NCBI RefSeq assembly: GCF_024362695.1
Contig: NC_065419.1
Span: 7,316,678-7,380,677 of the forward strand
DNA: 64,000 nt
From: Pectinophora gossypiella
Lineage: Eukaryota > Arthropoda > Insecta > Lepidoptera > Gelechiidae
Reading direction: 5' to 3'
Positions 33,081 to 44,838 of this stretch are shown here, one piece after another; position 1 is the first letter of the stretch, and the number at the start of each line of letters is the position of its first letter. A model generated the notes under the pieces. That model was not told the origin of the DNA. It saw only the letters and a program-made list of their open reading frames with translations, and searched no databases. The position numbers and the translations under genes were made by a program.

Positions 33081-34631
33081 CGAAATTAGCGGTAATTTAT
33101 TTTCCTCCTAGATACCTTTTTTATGGTTGTTTAAATAAATTGTGGGGAAAGGTAACATTTTTCAGTCACTTTCAGCGCTTCAAGTTAGATGGCGTTATTA
33201 TGTAAAACCATAATTATCATAATCTAAGCTCACGACTATATGCCAGTTGGGTTAGTCAGAGGTACATCCATTGCAAGATGAACTAAATATGTACGCACAC
33301 CTGACCGAAGTTTCTGTTAGACCAACATGATAGGTGGTAAGCCGTATCGCCGTGTATAATAATGTTTGTGCCAACTGTGTCAGTGAAAATGCATTTAAGA
33401 GGAAGTAATAACTAATTAGTACAAGTCCGATAACAGAATTTGAACCGGCGCTCCCCGATTGAGAAGCAAGCTGGTGTACCACAGGACCTTAGTGACTATT
33501 TTTTTTTATTTATTCCAAAAAAGGTAAAATTTTTCTTAAAAAAATAATTTCGCCTGTCTATGTAAATTGAGAAATTAAGTGACTAACCTTTGGTCACGTG
33601 GAAGAAGGGGAGAATTGTTTGATAGATTGATTGTGCTTCTCTTGTCACTTTTGTAATTGTTTTTAGTGTTGTTTATATGTTTAATAAAGATGGAAGAATC
33701 TGATTCCATTTACCTCGAAAGAGATAGAAAGACAAAGTTTGCAAATAAATATAAGTAGGTACTTAACTATAAACCTGGGGATTAATCCACTTTCGAACGG
33801 ACTTCATATAAACTTACATTGTATGTTTCTCAGCAAAAATTGTAAACAGGTGAACATTGTTAGATTTGGAGCTATATTTATGAAACAAGTTTTTATTAAT
33901 TTAGTCTACATGTTCAAAGCAATGTTTCGATTTAACATTTCTTTTTCAAGAACGTAAATAAAGGATATGCCGATGTTATGGTAAAAAAATTGTAAGAGCC
34001 TTTTTAAAAAATACATTCGTATATAAATATGATTTTTGTTTAAAAATTGCGCAATATACGAGCTAGTTTCATTGCAATAAGGGTAAAAATGTGGTTTAAA
34101 TTTTTACCCGGAATGAAACGAATTAAAATAAATTGAGGTTTTGTTTCAGAAAATGTCATATAAGTAAATGTAATTTTTCATAGAGGCTCTTCCCAGAATA
34201 AGGAATAATACTATTAAGGCAAATAAATTGATTTGATTTGATTTGATTTGAAGGCGAAGATAATTTGGTATAATTGAACCGTGTAGTCATCCTCGGATTA
34301 TTTTCGCCAGTTTATCCCGCATCTTTTGTCCGGCCAAGTAGTTTATCTCATTTGCGGAATCTACAATAAGTCGCGTTAAAAAAACCCGGATCTCCTCCCA
34401 ACATTCGACCCAACAAATCCACTTTCAACCCAACAAATTGACCAGTGATATTGTAATTAAGTTTGACGTATAAAGGACCTTCCGACATGGAAGTGCTGGG
34501 CTCTGATTGGCTGAACACCGGTGCATTCTCATCGCTACACTAATCCCCTTATTCAATTACTGTGTTATTGTCCAACATCCAATTAGTATAGAATCGGTTA
34601 ATCTAGTTTATAATAGGTGTATTGTGTTATG
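33081..34631. other. intron sequence with repeat shards
   Basis: 34195-34250 is a LINE tail ending in four TTTGA units. 34328-34386 is an element R 3' end in plus orientation with a short A run. 33230-33480 resembles the reversed tRNA-like repeat also seen near 48355-48440. No gene. Confidence 0.45.
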
Positions 34632-34774
34632 TACAGTCATGAGCAATATATCACGACCCACTTTAGAACCCTGTCGCACTATCATATTTGTCATTTAATG
34701 AGACTTACGGTTTAATTTGTCAAAAAAGTTAATGTGACATGGTTTCAAAGTGTATATTAGTACTCGTGACCGTA
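34632..34774. repeat. repeat E copy
   Basis: ACAGTCATGAGCAATATATC to TACTCGTGACCGT, about 143 bp, with TTTGTCAAAAAAGTTAATG inside. Confidence 0.75.
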
Positions 34775-35419
34775 ACTTACGATGAGCCATGAAATGCCTA
34801 GGTATAATAAAAAAATATCATTATCATTGTAATCTTATAATAAGGAATAAGAGCTCTCAGTGCTTCCCATTTGGCCGGTTAAGTAGTGTATGCCGCCTGT
34901 AGCAAATGTACTCAAAAGTGAAATAGAAAACTTAAAAAATAAAGTCGATTTTTCATAACGTAAACAGTATTTTTATTACGACTGGTTTACTACTTTTTTA
35001 AGAAGGTTATTTTTCTATTTTAAAAAGTAAGTAAGTAGTTTTTGTTTTAAAAGTCAGTTTCCGTTGAAACAAAAGTAACGGTGCAACATCAAAGCTCTAA
35101 GCTTTGAAAACCTACGGTTACGAGTCATCAAAATTTGAACTAGGTAAAGCTCTCTAACGAATGTGTCTGATATTATAAAAGTTTATATGAGACAACTCCT
35201 TTGTAAAAGCCAATTCTCATAAACATGCCTTTATTTCCTTTGCACATAAGAGTACATTATTGTTCCGTGCACATTTTTTGTGACGTAGCGTTGTTGGCAA
35301 CATGCGGCTTTGGGCACAGCACAAATAAAATACTAGGTATCTAGTAGGACGCTGTCTCGGATGGACGATCGCATTTTGTTTATAACTTGATGGATACTCA
35401 AGTGTTACACAAATGTTTC
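34775..35419. other. intron sequence
   Basis: A plus-strand element R shard is at about 34860-34910 (CATTTGGCCGGTTAAGTAG). Otherwise AT-rich with nothing recognised. Confidence 0.4.
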
Positions 35420-35709
35420 AGTTGTTGAGCGTTGGGCTCACGGTCCTGAGGTCCTGGGTTCGATTCCCGGTGGGGACATATCATAAAAATTACTTTGTGA
35501 TCCCTAGTTTGGTTAGGACATTGCAGGCTGATTACCTGATTGTCCTAAAGTAAGATGAACCGTGCTTCGGAAGGCACGTTTAGCCGTTGGTCTCGGTTAC
35601 TACTAACTGATGTAAGTATGTCAGGGGCGTTTAGCGGCTCAATAATAACCCTGACACCAGGGTTGATGAGGTTGGTACTCCACCTCACAACACACACGAT
35701 AAAAGAAGA
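35420..35709 (+). mobile_element. SINE-A, missing first bases
   Basis: Starts inside the tRNA head (TTGTTGAGCGTTGGGCTCAC), has the B box GGTTCGATTCC at 35457-35467 and the full body, and ends AAAAGAAGA. Confidence 0.85.
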
Positions 35710-36299
35710 CTGCAAATGTTAAACTATTGTATCTCTATGGGCGATGGGCTAATGTCCTGAACCCTGTTACAATGCGGTTTCTCATGTACATTTTGGAACG
35801 AATATCAGAAGTGACTGTGAATGGATGACTTGTGATTCTGTCCACAATGAGGAACTTTTTAGGGTAAGTTCGCCAAAAATAATATAGCTGGGGCTGTCAA
35901 GATTTAACGCGGTAATTACCCACTTTCTCATTACGCGGATACTTACATAATTATTACAAAATATAATGTAACGGCAGAAGCATATATAAAATTAATTGTT
36001 GCTTGATATTTGGATCACATTATATATATATATATAATTATATTGCTACCTATATTGCTTTTCTTTATTTTGATCAGAATAATATAGGGTGAGAAAAATG
36101 TAATTGTGCCTGGGTGTAATGTAATAAAAAGGGTCATCATTTATACCTTAAAACAAAGACAAAAGATGCATGGTGTTATCCATGAAATTAGAAGGTTAAA
36201 CGAAGGAAAGTCTGTACAACGCCATCTATATTGTTATTGTGGAACTTACCCTGGGAAGTATCTCATTATAGAGCACGCTGACTTTACGTGTACATAACA
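35710..36299. other. intron sequence
   Basis: AT-rich, with a short TATATATATATA run near 36024. The 63-codon plus-strand frame at 36106 has no support. Confidence 0.35.
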
Positions 36300-36500
36300 T
36301 ACATCGAAGGATGTTCATGGACGTAACCTGAGGAACTGTAATGGGCTGAGAGGTGTTCAACACAGACTTGCCAAGTCTGACCCGCTGACCCACGTCATGG
36401 GTCCGGAGGTGTACAACAAACTACCGACACATATCACTGACGCAACGTCATTGCCCTGTTTTAAACTCGACTCAAACGCTGGCTTCTTGAGCATAGGTAC
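36300..36500 (+). mobile_element. LINE ORF2 C-terminal fragment, jockey-like
   Basis: The frame gives LAKSDPLTHVMGPEVYNKLP, then THITDATSLPCFKL; a one-base deletion shifts the expected RLKRWLLE ending. The FNxLP ... FKxxLKxWL layout is typical of LINE C-termini. 36700-36770 is a separate tail shard. Confidence 0.6.
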
Positions 36501-36900
36501 GTTCTATAGTTATAACGAATTTATTTCATTTATCTCATAATTTTATTTTAATATTTAAGAATGACTTCTTTATTACTGTATAGTATTCATTTTATATATT
36601 TTTTTTAATGTGTAATGAATTATTCTACTAGTAGAATGTGACCTAGATTTATATACGACATATGACATGTAATACGAACTATTACGAACAAACCTATATA
36701 CATTCCACTACTGGGCATAAGCCTCCCCCAATCAACCGGAGCAGGTACCGGGGGGATACTTAACGTACTTATGTGTTTATTTATTTATTTAACAGTTTAC
36801 TGTTCACGCCGCAGAACAAATTACATTTAAGAAAGATTGTGCATTTCTCACAAAAATCTGTTCTAGCAGATCGGGAAAGAGATTAAACTATGTTGGGTAC

Positions 36901-37019
36901 CTTCTAGTGCCGGCGACCTCAACGACTTTGCATCGCGACCTCTTCCACCAGCACGGCTGCAGCGTCCAGTAGGAGGAGGACGCACTGCGGGCCCAGCCCT
37001 CCTCCGGGAACAACAGCAC
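36901..37019 (-). CDS. coding exon of the unidentified gene (exon n-2)
   Basis: 119-bp exon. The acceptor TTTGTTGCAG is at 37029-37020, and the donor AGAAG/GTACCC is at 36901/36900. It opens in phase 0 and reads VLLFPEEGWARSASSSYWTL, QPCWWKRSRCKVVEVAGTR plus two bases, completed by the next exon. Four tryptophans, two cysteines and many basic residues give it the look of a folded extracellular or cell-surface domain. I do not recognise the family and will not name it. The first coding exon, with any signal peptide, should lie to the right of 37.1 kb, possibly outside the window. Codon use is clearly G/C-ending, unlike the introns. Confidence 0.8.
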
Positions 37020-37149
37020 CTGCAACAAACCATAACCACCGTCACTCCTCAAGTCAAATGAGAAACTTTTTACAAAACGTCAAACACAGTTATGACGTCA
37101 TCAATAGATGTAATCAAACATCTAACTCTTAATAAAAATTGATTGATTG

Positions 37150-37240
37150 ATGAATGTAGTGGATGCAAGAGAAATGTGTTAGGATTGAAGCAAATATAAT
37201 TCCATAGTCTGTGCTTACCACGGTGGGAAATACGAGAGAT
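37150..37240 (+). mobile_element. LINE end fragment
   Basis: GTGTTAGGATTGAAGCAAAT, ATTCCATAGTCTGTGCTTAC and CACGGTGGGAAATACGAG; degenerate copy of the 23265-23415 end. Confidence 0.55.
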
Positions 37241-37244
37241 TATG

Positions 37245-37480
37245 TAGTCTTGAGCAATATAATGTAAGTACCCACTTTAGGACTCTGTCACACTGTCGGA
37301 TGAGACGTTCGTTATGTAAAAATTGACGATTCAAAGTGTAACTTTGTTACCTACTCAATGAAGATATTTTTGAATTTGAAACTAACACATTTGACATTTA
37401 GTGAGACTTACAGTTCAATTTGTCAAAAAAGTTAATGTGACATGGCACTAAAGTGTATACACATTAATGCTCGTGACCGT
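37245..37480. repeat. repeat E copy with internal insertion
   Basis: Starts GTAGTCTTGAGCAATATAAT and ends CTCGTGACCGT. Roughly 85 bases (37299-37385, ending AATTTGAAAC) interrupt it and look like a short LINE tail. Confidence 0.65.
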
Positions 37481-37699
37481 ACCTATGTGAATATGTACTT
37501 TACTTAATAAAAAATCGTAAGGAAGTCAAAAGGCGAAATTACAATTGCTTTTCGATAATTTTATTAGACTTGCTTCATAACACAAAGTTACTCTTACACG
37601 TCCGAATTAACCCCTTGATGCGGAGTATCAAGTTAATTCGCACGGAATATATACCAACGATTTTAATCCACAAAATATATGAAAATTCACCATCATAAA

Positions 37700-38420
37700 T
37701 TCTCATTTCCATTAGCGGGTAGAACTTCAACGACCCCTCCGCCCATAACCATACTACGGCCGCACAATTTGCATCGATGTTATCTTAGCAATCGCAGCCA
37801 AAATTCACAAGGCAATATTTTACCAACTGCTATCTTCAATCTAACGGAAACTGGAGCGCGCTTCGAAACGTCGAGTATGAATTAACTAAATTAGAAAACT
37901 TTACAAGCCTTTCGACGGGCGCCGGTTGAAAAATAGCTTTTTGACTAAAACTAATATTGCAGGCCAGAAACAAAACAGCCGAGTTGTAACGAAGTTGTTT
38001 CAGCGAGTTCAGTGCCGCGGGCGGCGCGTTTACGTTCCCGGCCGAGACACTTCCGGCTGCAACGTCATCGATAACGTAAACGCGGGGCTCGAGCGGCGCG
38101 GGACTCGCTCGATTGCCTGCTGGCATTCCGATCTCATTTTCTTCCGTCGCCGCTTCTTGAGCAATATTTTTTTTCTCGTAAAGAGTTTTCCTGCCTTCGA
38201 CAATATTGCGCCAGTTTCAAAGAGGCGGAGTCGTCGGGGACTGAAATCGCTTTCACATTGAGTGAGCACACTAATGATCGAGTTCCGCACACGGCGGCGG
38301 TGCGGTGACGGGCTGAGGGCGGAGCACCCGCGCGTAGCACCGTGCGACGCCGGCGGGGGCGCCCGCGCCGCCCGGCCCGCGTCCGCTCACTCATCCGCCG
38401 ACGACCCTTTGACGACTCTA
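37700..38420. promoter_or_regulatory. CpG-rich block upstream of the n-2 exon
   Basis: The densest CpG/GC region in the window. 38280-38400 is almost pure GC (GGCGGCGGTGCGGTGACGGG, GCCGGCGGGGGCGCCCGCG). Overlapping open frames on both strands result from composition. An Inr-like TTTCAGTCC lies near 38235 on the minus strand. It is placed about 1 kb upstream of a coding exon and could be an alternative promoter or enhancer. No TATA box is seen. Confidence 0.35.
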
Positions 38421-39009
38421 ACTACTGTTTAATGGATTTAAAAGCATTGTACTGTTACCCATTTTCATTTAAAATTGATATGGACTTCGGTGCGTTTGGT
38501 TCGTTATAATCGATTGCTTTCTGATTCGATAAATTCTATACTCTATACTCTACATATTTGATTAGGTACAATACACAAACTGGTCGTAAGGCGACTAGAC
38601 TACATATTATATTGATAGTTATTCTCATCCATTTTTGTTGGCTTTTGTTCAAAATTGTAAAGAAAAGAAACAGCGCTGAAATCGTAACTACAGCATAAAT
38701 CATTATTGCTCTTGACATTTTCAGATTCCTCAATGATTTATATTCTGGTGTGCAATAGAGGATTGAGAAAATTTGTGCCAGTGGAATTAAGAGTGATGGG
38801 GCTATAAAGGGGTTGCATTGCAGTGTAGAAGTTGAAAACTTTTCTAAGTTGTAAAGGGGCAGTATATAGTGTTTCGGCTTACTAGTAAACTTGAGCACTT
38901 AAAATTTGTGAAGGTTCTAACTTAGTGAAAATTAATAAGGTCACACATAAGGTGTCCATAATAAAACTTTGTAGTTAATTTGGTGGTTTGATCATCACCA
39001 TCTTGCGTT
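38421..39009. other. no gene confirmed
   Basis: A 120-codon minus-strand frame (38898-38536) includes a hydrophobic run AVVTISALFLFFTIL after a possible MSRAIMIY start. It lacks a convincing donor in the phase needed to join the 37019 exon, so it is not called as coding. Confidence 0.25.
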
Positions 39010-39185
39010 TGCCGCTGCAAAACATAACATAGCATCACGCCTGTATTCTCGAAGGGGTTAGCAGAGGTGTACTTAATATAGTACACCCACTCCTTGCCAG
39101 CTATGTTTAAGTTCCCTGTAATAGGGGGCGAGCCTATTGCCATTAACCGGGCAAAAATCCTGAAACCCATATGATATCTATTATC
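39010..39185 (+). repeat. repeat F copy
   Basis: AACATAGCATCACGCCTGTA, TCGAAGGGGTTAGCAGAGG, AGTTCCCTGTAATAGGGG and ATCCTGAAACCCATATGATA. The same layout is at 61745-61905. Confidence 0.6.
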
Positions 39186-39984
39186 TACTGTATCTTATTT
39201 ATTGTTTGGTGATAATAAATTAGATTGATGGAAAGCATTACATTTTTAAGCTTCACCTGCAGATGGGTGCAGTAAAATGTATTTTATGGACATATTAAAG
39301 TTTGTCAGATCAGAATACTAGCAGAGATATTGTCACAAAGCAATATAATTCTGTGGCAAATTATTGGAGAGCATTTGGTTGGAGCCCACCGAGGAATTGT
39401 CGGATTCAGGAGTCACGTGCTTCCCCAGGGTGCGTCCGGGATGTCCACTTTGCGTTCCAACTACATATTTCCATTCCAGTCCGTAGCTAAAGGCGAAGTG
39501 GCATTAAGCTACCACTTTGTCTTTGTTCGGAGAAAAGTTCGGGACTTTATTTAAAGTTTTATGTGTTTGAAAATAGTAGACATTTATAATTTAAAGCGAT
39601 AACAAGCCTTTATAAAACTGAAAATTACGACGATTTTATGATCAAATATCTGATAAAGTTATCATTTGGTAAAACGAGATATACAGCCATAAATGTCAGG
39701 AAGGCAGAAGCTGGTACCGCAACTTTTTGCCACAAAGTCGAGGGTCACTTTACCTATATTAGCTGGCACTGAAAACTGAATTTTAAAGCCAGTAGCCAGA
39801 CAGGTACGTTATAATTACATGCTCGATGTGTATGGTGGTCGGGGTTGAAGCATTAATATTCAATGGCCCTCGTGGTCGACGCGTCAACACCTTTTAACGT
39901 GCAATCAATCGTGTGTTGAGGGCCTGTCTGTGGGAGACTATTCTGTTCTATTGCGGTGAAAATATGATTCGTATTTGAGGTTTT
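39186..39984. other. no gene recognised
   Basis: Includes two overlapping plus-strand open frames of 62 and 74 codons at 39302-39554 without motifs. Probably transposon debris. Confidence 0.3.
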
Positions 39985-40145
39985 GAGTAAGTTCGTTTGT
40001 TTTATTTTATTTGAGTAAGTTCGTTTGTTTTATTTTATTTGAGTAAGTTTTTTGTTTTATTTTATTTGAGTAAGTTCGCTTGTTTTATTTTATTTGAGTA
40101 AGTTCGTTTGTTTTATTTTATTTGAGTAAGTTCGCTTGTTTTAGT
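39985..40145 (+). repeat. 28-bp minisatellite
   Basis: Units of GAGTAAGTTCGTTTGTTTTA plus TTTTATTT start at 39985, 40013, 40041, 40068, 40096 and 40124. There are about 5.7 copies with one single-base deletion and C/T variation at one site. Confidence 0.95.
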
Positions 40146-40196
40146 TTGGTAATATTAGGCAAGGAAATTGTCCGTCACCCTCTTTGACTTTAGATC

Positions 40197-40380
40197 TTCT
40201 TCTATCTTGTAGGTTGTGAGGTGGATTACCAATCCCATCAACCCTGGTTTCAGGGTTACTATTGAGCCGCCAAAGGCCCCTGACATGGCTCATGTAACGA
40301 CTACTAACTTACATCAGTAAGTAGTAACCGGGACCAACGGCTTAACGTGCCTTCCGAAGCACGGATCATCTTACTTTCGG
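40197..40380 (-). mobile_element. SINE-A, 5' truncated
   Basis: The minus orientation starts at the core (GATCCGTGCTTCGGAAGGCA) and ends AGATAGAAGAAG at 40197. The head is absent. Confidence 0.8.
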
Positions 40381-40559
40381 ACTTTAGATGGAATTTAGCA
40401 AGAAAGTACGCCATATGGCTTTAAAAAGAACAACTATGTAGCTAAAATACAGAAAGACAATTCGGTACGCTAAACATTTCGGAACAGCCGATTGATCAGA
40501 GGTGGCGGGAACAGAAACAGTCGCAAATTCTTGTGTCAGAGGGCAAGTTTCATTGAGCC

Positions 40560-40830
40560 AGCCCAGTAATTAAGTAAATATTTCCACCCGACCATCCGAG
40601 GAGAAACTCAAGCCCAGTTGGCGAAATATTCGAATAAACGCGAAATATTCGGATAAACACAGAATCGCGCGCGGGTCGAGAGTCGCCGTCCAATTACCAG
40701 CTTCGTAAACGTTCGTCGTCATTAATTACTCCGTAAACGCACCCGATGCAATCCGACAGGTATTTTGAATTCAAATACCGAACGACGGCTAACTGAATTT
40801 ACTGGTCCTGTCAGCTTAGCAGAGGGTGTG
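40560..40830. promoter_or_regulatory. GC-richer single-copy block
   Basis: Contains CGAAATATTCGGATAAAC beside a near-repeat CGAAATATTCGAATAAAC, then ATCGCGCGCGGGTCGAG, TCATTAATTACTCC and GAATTCAAATACCGAACG. No open frame and no repeat partner. Candidate regulatory DNA. Confidence 0.3.
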
Positions 40831-41057
40831 CGGGATACACTGAACATTGATACGTGCCGAAGCGAGTTGTTGAACTGTAAAGTCGAATATATGAGCAGAT
40901 AAAACGAGGAGACTGATTATAAATTACTTATTAAATTTGTGAATATATTCATTAAATCACGTGGCTAAATTGTAATGAGACAGGTGGATTCAAAAACCTT
41001 TAGTAAAAACGTAAATTTCCCGTCTATTACTTACTTGTAAATGCGTCCTTCATGTTT

Positions 41058-41238
41058 CATGATTCTGAGTTGATATCAAGTGGAATTTTCCGTGGCTAAA
41101 GTATGGAACAGAAAATAATTAAAAAACAAACACAAAAAAATATCATGAATTTTCCGACAGGAGATTCCACTTGATATCAATTCAGAATCATGGTCTGAAC
41201 CATCCCCTTCAGTATTCGTTACGATGTCACTAACACCC
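41058..41238. mobile_element. MITE-T, left end missing
   Basis: CATGATTCTGAGTTGATATC to GTCACTAACACCC. Right arm complete; the outer left 35 bases are absent. Confidence 0.75.
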
Positions 41239-41273
41239 ATATGTACTTGTATGGTTATTTGTATGTACTTGTC

Positions 41274-41501
41274 CAGGGTGAAAGTGACATCGTAAAGAAT
41301 ACTGAGAGGGATGATTCTGCTCATTATTCTGAGTTAATATGAAGTGGAATTTTGCATCGCAAAAGTATAGAATTGAAAATAATTTATGAAAACTAAAAAA
41401 AAACATTAATTTTGCAACGCAAAATTCCACTTGATATTAACTCAGAATCACGGTCTGAATCATCCCCCTTAGTATTCGTTACAATGTCACTAACACCCTG
41501 T
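41274..41501. mobile_element. MITE-T, complete
   Basis: CAGGGTGAAAGTGACATCG to GTCACTAACACCCTGT, 228 bp, 36 bases from the previous copy and in the same orientation. Confidence 0.85.
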
Positions 41502-42943
41502 ATAATCAACTCATAAATATAGAAAACTGCAATGGAAAAGCAATGCAACGTCTGGCCCGGGAAGGTGTAGTGTAGAGTCAACAGAAATCAGATGAGAAAC
41601 AAGTTAGTCTGCTGTGAAACATGTGGAGAGCTGAAATGACAAGACAGTTTACAAATTACACATTTACGCTGCAAAGCTGAATTTTAGCGAAAACAAACCG
41701 TTCCATCATACAGAAAATAAATTATACTTATGAAAACAATTTTATGATTATTACGGTTTTTTTACGACTTTTATGTTTAGTTTTAACTACACATTAAAAT
41801 AATAAAATCTAATAACTACTTAAATCATTTTTTTGCTCTAAGTGTACTTATGTCAAAACACACTTTACGGGAAACTAAAGCAGTAACGATGGGAAATATA
41901 CGTCTTGATGCTAGGTGTGAAGTAAACCTCGGATGTAATGTGACACGTGACCAGTGAACCGTAAAACTTTTAATATGAAGAGATAAATCCTTGACACTGT
42001 TTACAAGTTGAACATATTCTAATAATGTTAAGTATCTTCGAAAGTATATTTTAAAATATTTTTAAATGAATGCTGTTATGAAAAACTAATTTGAATATTT
42101 TTGCTTTTCATGCAGTAGTTTTTTTTAATATCTCCTAAAGTACGCTGAATGACGTTTTACCTTTGCCTTCGTTAGAGTTACGCGTTCAAACTGTGGGCGG
42201 TCCTTAAGAGTACTCAGGCTCAATAAGGTAGATACAAAAAAACAAACATTAATTATGTTTGTATAATTTATAATAATTCTAATAAACATGATGATGATAA
42301 ACATATTTTTATAAATATGTGTTGGTGATCCTCATTATTAAAGAATTTATTTTATTACGCTTGTTATATTACATTTTATTTATTATAAATCGCATTTAGC
42401 AACGACAATTTCGGTAAACAGGCTACCTATAGAAGTCACATGAAGAACAAATAAATACACGATTATTACTAAAATAACCAACATAAAGCTTTATATCTCT
42501 ACTTTTAACTCTCAAATCAGCTGGATGGATTAATAATAATTAAGACGTAATCTCGAAGTGGTTTTAGAATTAGCGTAACTTTTTTCCTTTACATACCGAA
42601 TTAGTCATAGGTTTCGTATACATTGATGTATACTATGTTACTATAGTAACGCTAAATGTATATAAGTAGCATAAGACTCTTGTCGTATTTTTTGTCGTGA
42701 ACATCTTGGTCGAAGCCACAGTCGCGTGGTGGAGTATGCTCCATACCCACTCCAGTTAATGAGGACTAGGCCTTTGCTTTGTACTGGACATATATAAAGT
42801 TCGTGTTATATATTACATGCCCAATATATAACTTTCTAAGATAAAGAAAGAAATAAAGAAAAACATGATGTAATAAGCGATGTAAAGAAATAAGACATAG
42901 ACGTTGAGAAGCATTATAATCTACTCATCTGTTCTTTCTTATC
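41502..42943. other. no gene recognised
   Basis: AT-rich. 42722-42800 is a LINE/SINE-C tail shard in plus orientation (GTGGTGGAGTATGCTCCATA). Confidence 0.4.
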
Positions 42944-43052
42944 ATTTGTCCGGCCAAGTACCAAATACTAAAAAAAAACATAATGTAGGAGCAATATAAA
43001 TCAATAGGTTGATGCCATCTGCGGTTAAGGATAATAGGTCACGTCAAAACAA
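42944..43052 (+). mobile_element. element R 3' end interrupted by an insertion
   Basis: TTTGTCCGGCCAAGTA, then about 56 foreign bases, then GATGCCATCTGCGG and GGTCACGTCAAAACAAAAAA. Confidence 0.55.
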
Positions 43053-43167
43053 AAAAAGGTTAGATTCTGTAAACTCAATAATGTTTTATAAAATTCTGGG
43101 CGTAAATTAATTCTTTGTTGACATCATTAAAATTTTTTATCTAAAAACAGATATCCCCGCTGCCTCC

Positions 43168-43380
43168 TCAAATATTAAAAAGGACCAAATCGAAAGCATA
43201 AAAAAAATGCAATTTGATATTTTCCATTGAAGTAAATGCAGATGTGGAGTGCAGTCGATAGTCACGTCCCGACTCTTGCTGGCACTTCACAGCGCAGCAT
43301 TTAGTGTGCTGGAAGCGACTGCCGACTACGCCCGGCCTCTCGTAGCCCGTGCCAACCACTTTATACACGAACCTAACTTC
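43168..43380 (-). other. unassigned open segment, exon-like composition
   Basis: The minus-strand frame (VRFVYKVVGTGYERPGVVGS, then RFQHTKCCAVKCQQESGRDY and RLHSTSAFTSMENIK) has GC-richer codons and a possible acceptor ACGAAGTTAG near 43374. No donor is visible and no repeat partner was found. It could be transposon-derived or an unrecognised exon of the minus-strand gene. Confidence 0.3.
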
Positions 43381-43416
43381 GTTGGTACAATATATAAATA
43401 GGGATTTTATGACTAG

Positions 43417-43636
43417 TGCTTATCCCTGTCGAGCCACTAGGGTCGATTAATTATTTCAAATATTTTTCCTCTCAGACGACGCCCTGAGCCGAGGTTCGCG
43501 CCCAACTGGGCACCCTCAGGCCTGTTTTCTTAAACGTTGTACCGGGTGAGAGCCTTCAGCGCTCCCCATTTGTCCGGCCAAGTAGTTAAAGCCATCTGCG
43601 GCAAATCTACAATAAGTCACGTCAAAAAAAAAATAA
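43417..43636 (+). mobile_element. element R, 5' truncated with A tail
   Basis: Begins just before the stop region (CCACTAGGGTCGATTAATT), has the full 3' UTR, and ends GTCACGTCAAAAAAAAAA. One of the best-preserved 3' ends. Confidence 0.8.
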
Positions 43637-44838
43637 AGGATTTATGTCAGTTTTGCTGTTGGTTGTAAGTATGAACAAGTATTTATTTATTTATTTAATG
43701 GATCACATACAGCTATGCACCTTATAACATTTAGTTAGGACATAATTAAACAAAGTGAAACTGTACTAATGTGTAAGCCAATTACAAGTGAACACAACAT
43801 TAATCATCAAAAACAACATCGAGTCTGTTGAGACTAACTTCTCAGCAGCTAAAATCTCACTATAAAATACAAAAGCAAATAAATTATACTAATATACGTA
43901 TAATTATTTTTTAATGGAAATAGTGTCTTGTCAGCTTGCTCTTCAGAGCTCGTTGCGAATCGAAAAATATCCAAGAAAAGTATTAATAATGTGTTGCGGT
44001 TCCTGTTCTGTCGTAAATTTAGTAGTTTAAAGTTTCATAAGATTTTAAATTCTGATGCGATTATCGCTGTAAAGTCCTTGTTTATCTCAAAATGTAATGT
44101 TACATTGTCACCAGGTGGTCGTGATCATCGTGGCCACCATGACGGTCACAAAATATGACTCAATGTGACATTTTAAATCGTTTTAAAGAGCTTTATTATC
44201 ATTAAAAAAAACTATACATAGAAAAAAAATAACTAAACTATAAATATCTATTCATATTTCACGCACGATCTTGCGAAGCGCACCAACGACACAAATCAAA
44301 TCAAATTATTTATTTCATCCCATCAGTCTGTATAGAGTGTTAGTGACATCGTAACGAATACTGAGAGAGATGATTCAGCTTATGATTCTAAGTTAATATA
44401 AAGTAGAATTTTCCGTCGAGTAGAATAATAGAAAGAGATAGATCTCTTTCTAGCATGTCAAACTAAAGTACATACCATAACGTAAAAAAAAAACAATGTA
44501 CATTAACTTTGTCCGCTAGAATCGACATCAAATATCTTAGGCGGCCTTATTTAGACACCTCTTGGCTCCTCGCCGGGGCCTCATTCAGCGAGTTAGCTCC
44601 GCGGCATGCTCCGACGACGGTACTCATCGTAATTGGATTTAGTCTGGACTATGAATACGACGTGAGGATTACCGCCTAAGGGATTCTACTAATACCTTTT
44701 AGAACTTAGAAAGTTTTGATTTCTGAAATATTACGAGAGACATTTTCTTGTTTTTAAAAATGCCTACGTAATAAATTGACTTGTTCCCTAAGTGCTTATA
44801 ATTATTAAGTGATCATATTAGAAATATCGTAGTATTTT
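43637..44838. other. repeat shards, no gene
   Basis: 43680-43800 resembles a LINE tail in reverse (ATTTATTTATTTATTTAATG). 44335-44418 is a MITE-T left arm (GTGTTAGTGACATCGTAACG). 44500-44690 is GC-richer and unassigned. Confidence 0.45.

Noticed and set aside
37836..38394. Several open frames in the CpG-rich block
   Set aside because: All frames on both strands stay open because of GC content; no start or splice context stands out.
38536..38898. Possible small membrane protein or signal-peptide exon on the minus strand
   Set aside because: Hydrophobic run only; no donor in the required phase to join the 37019 exon except a weak CCA/GTTTGT.
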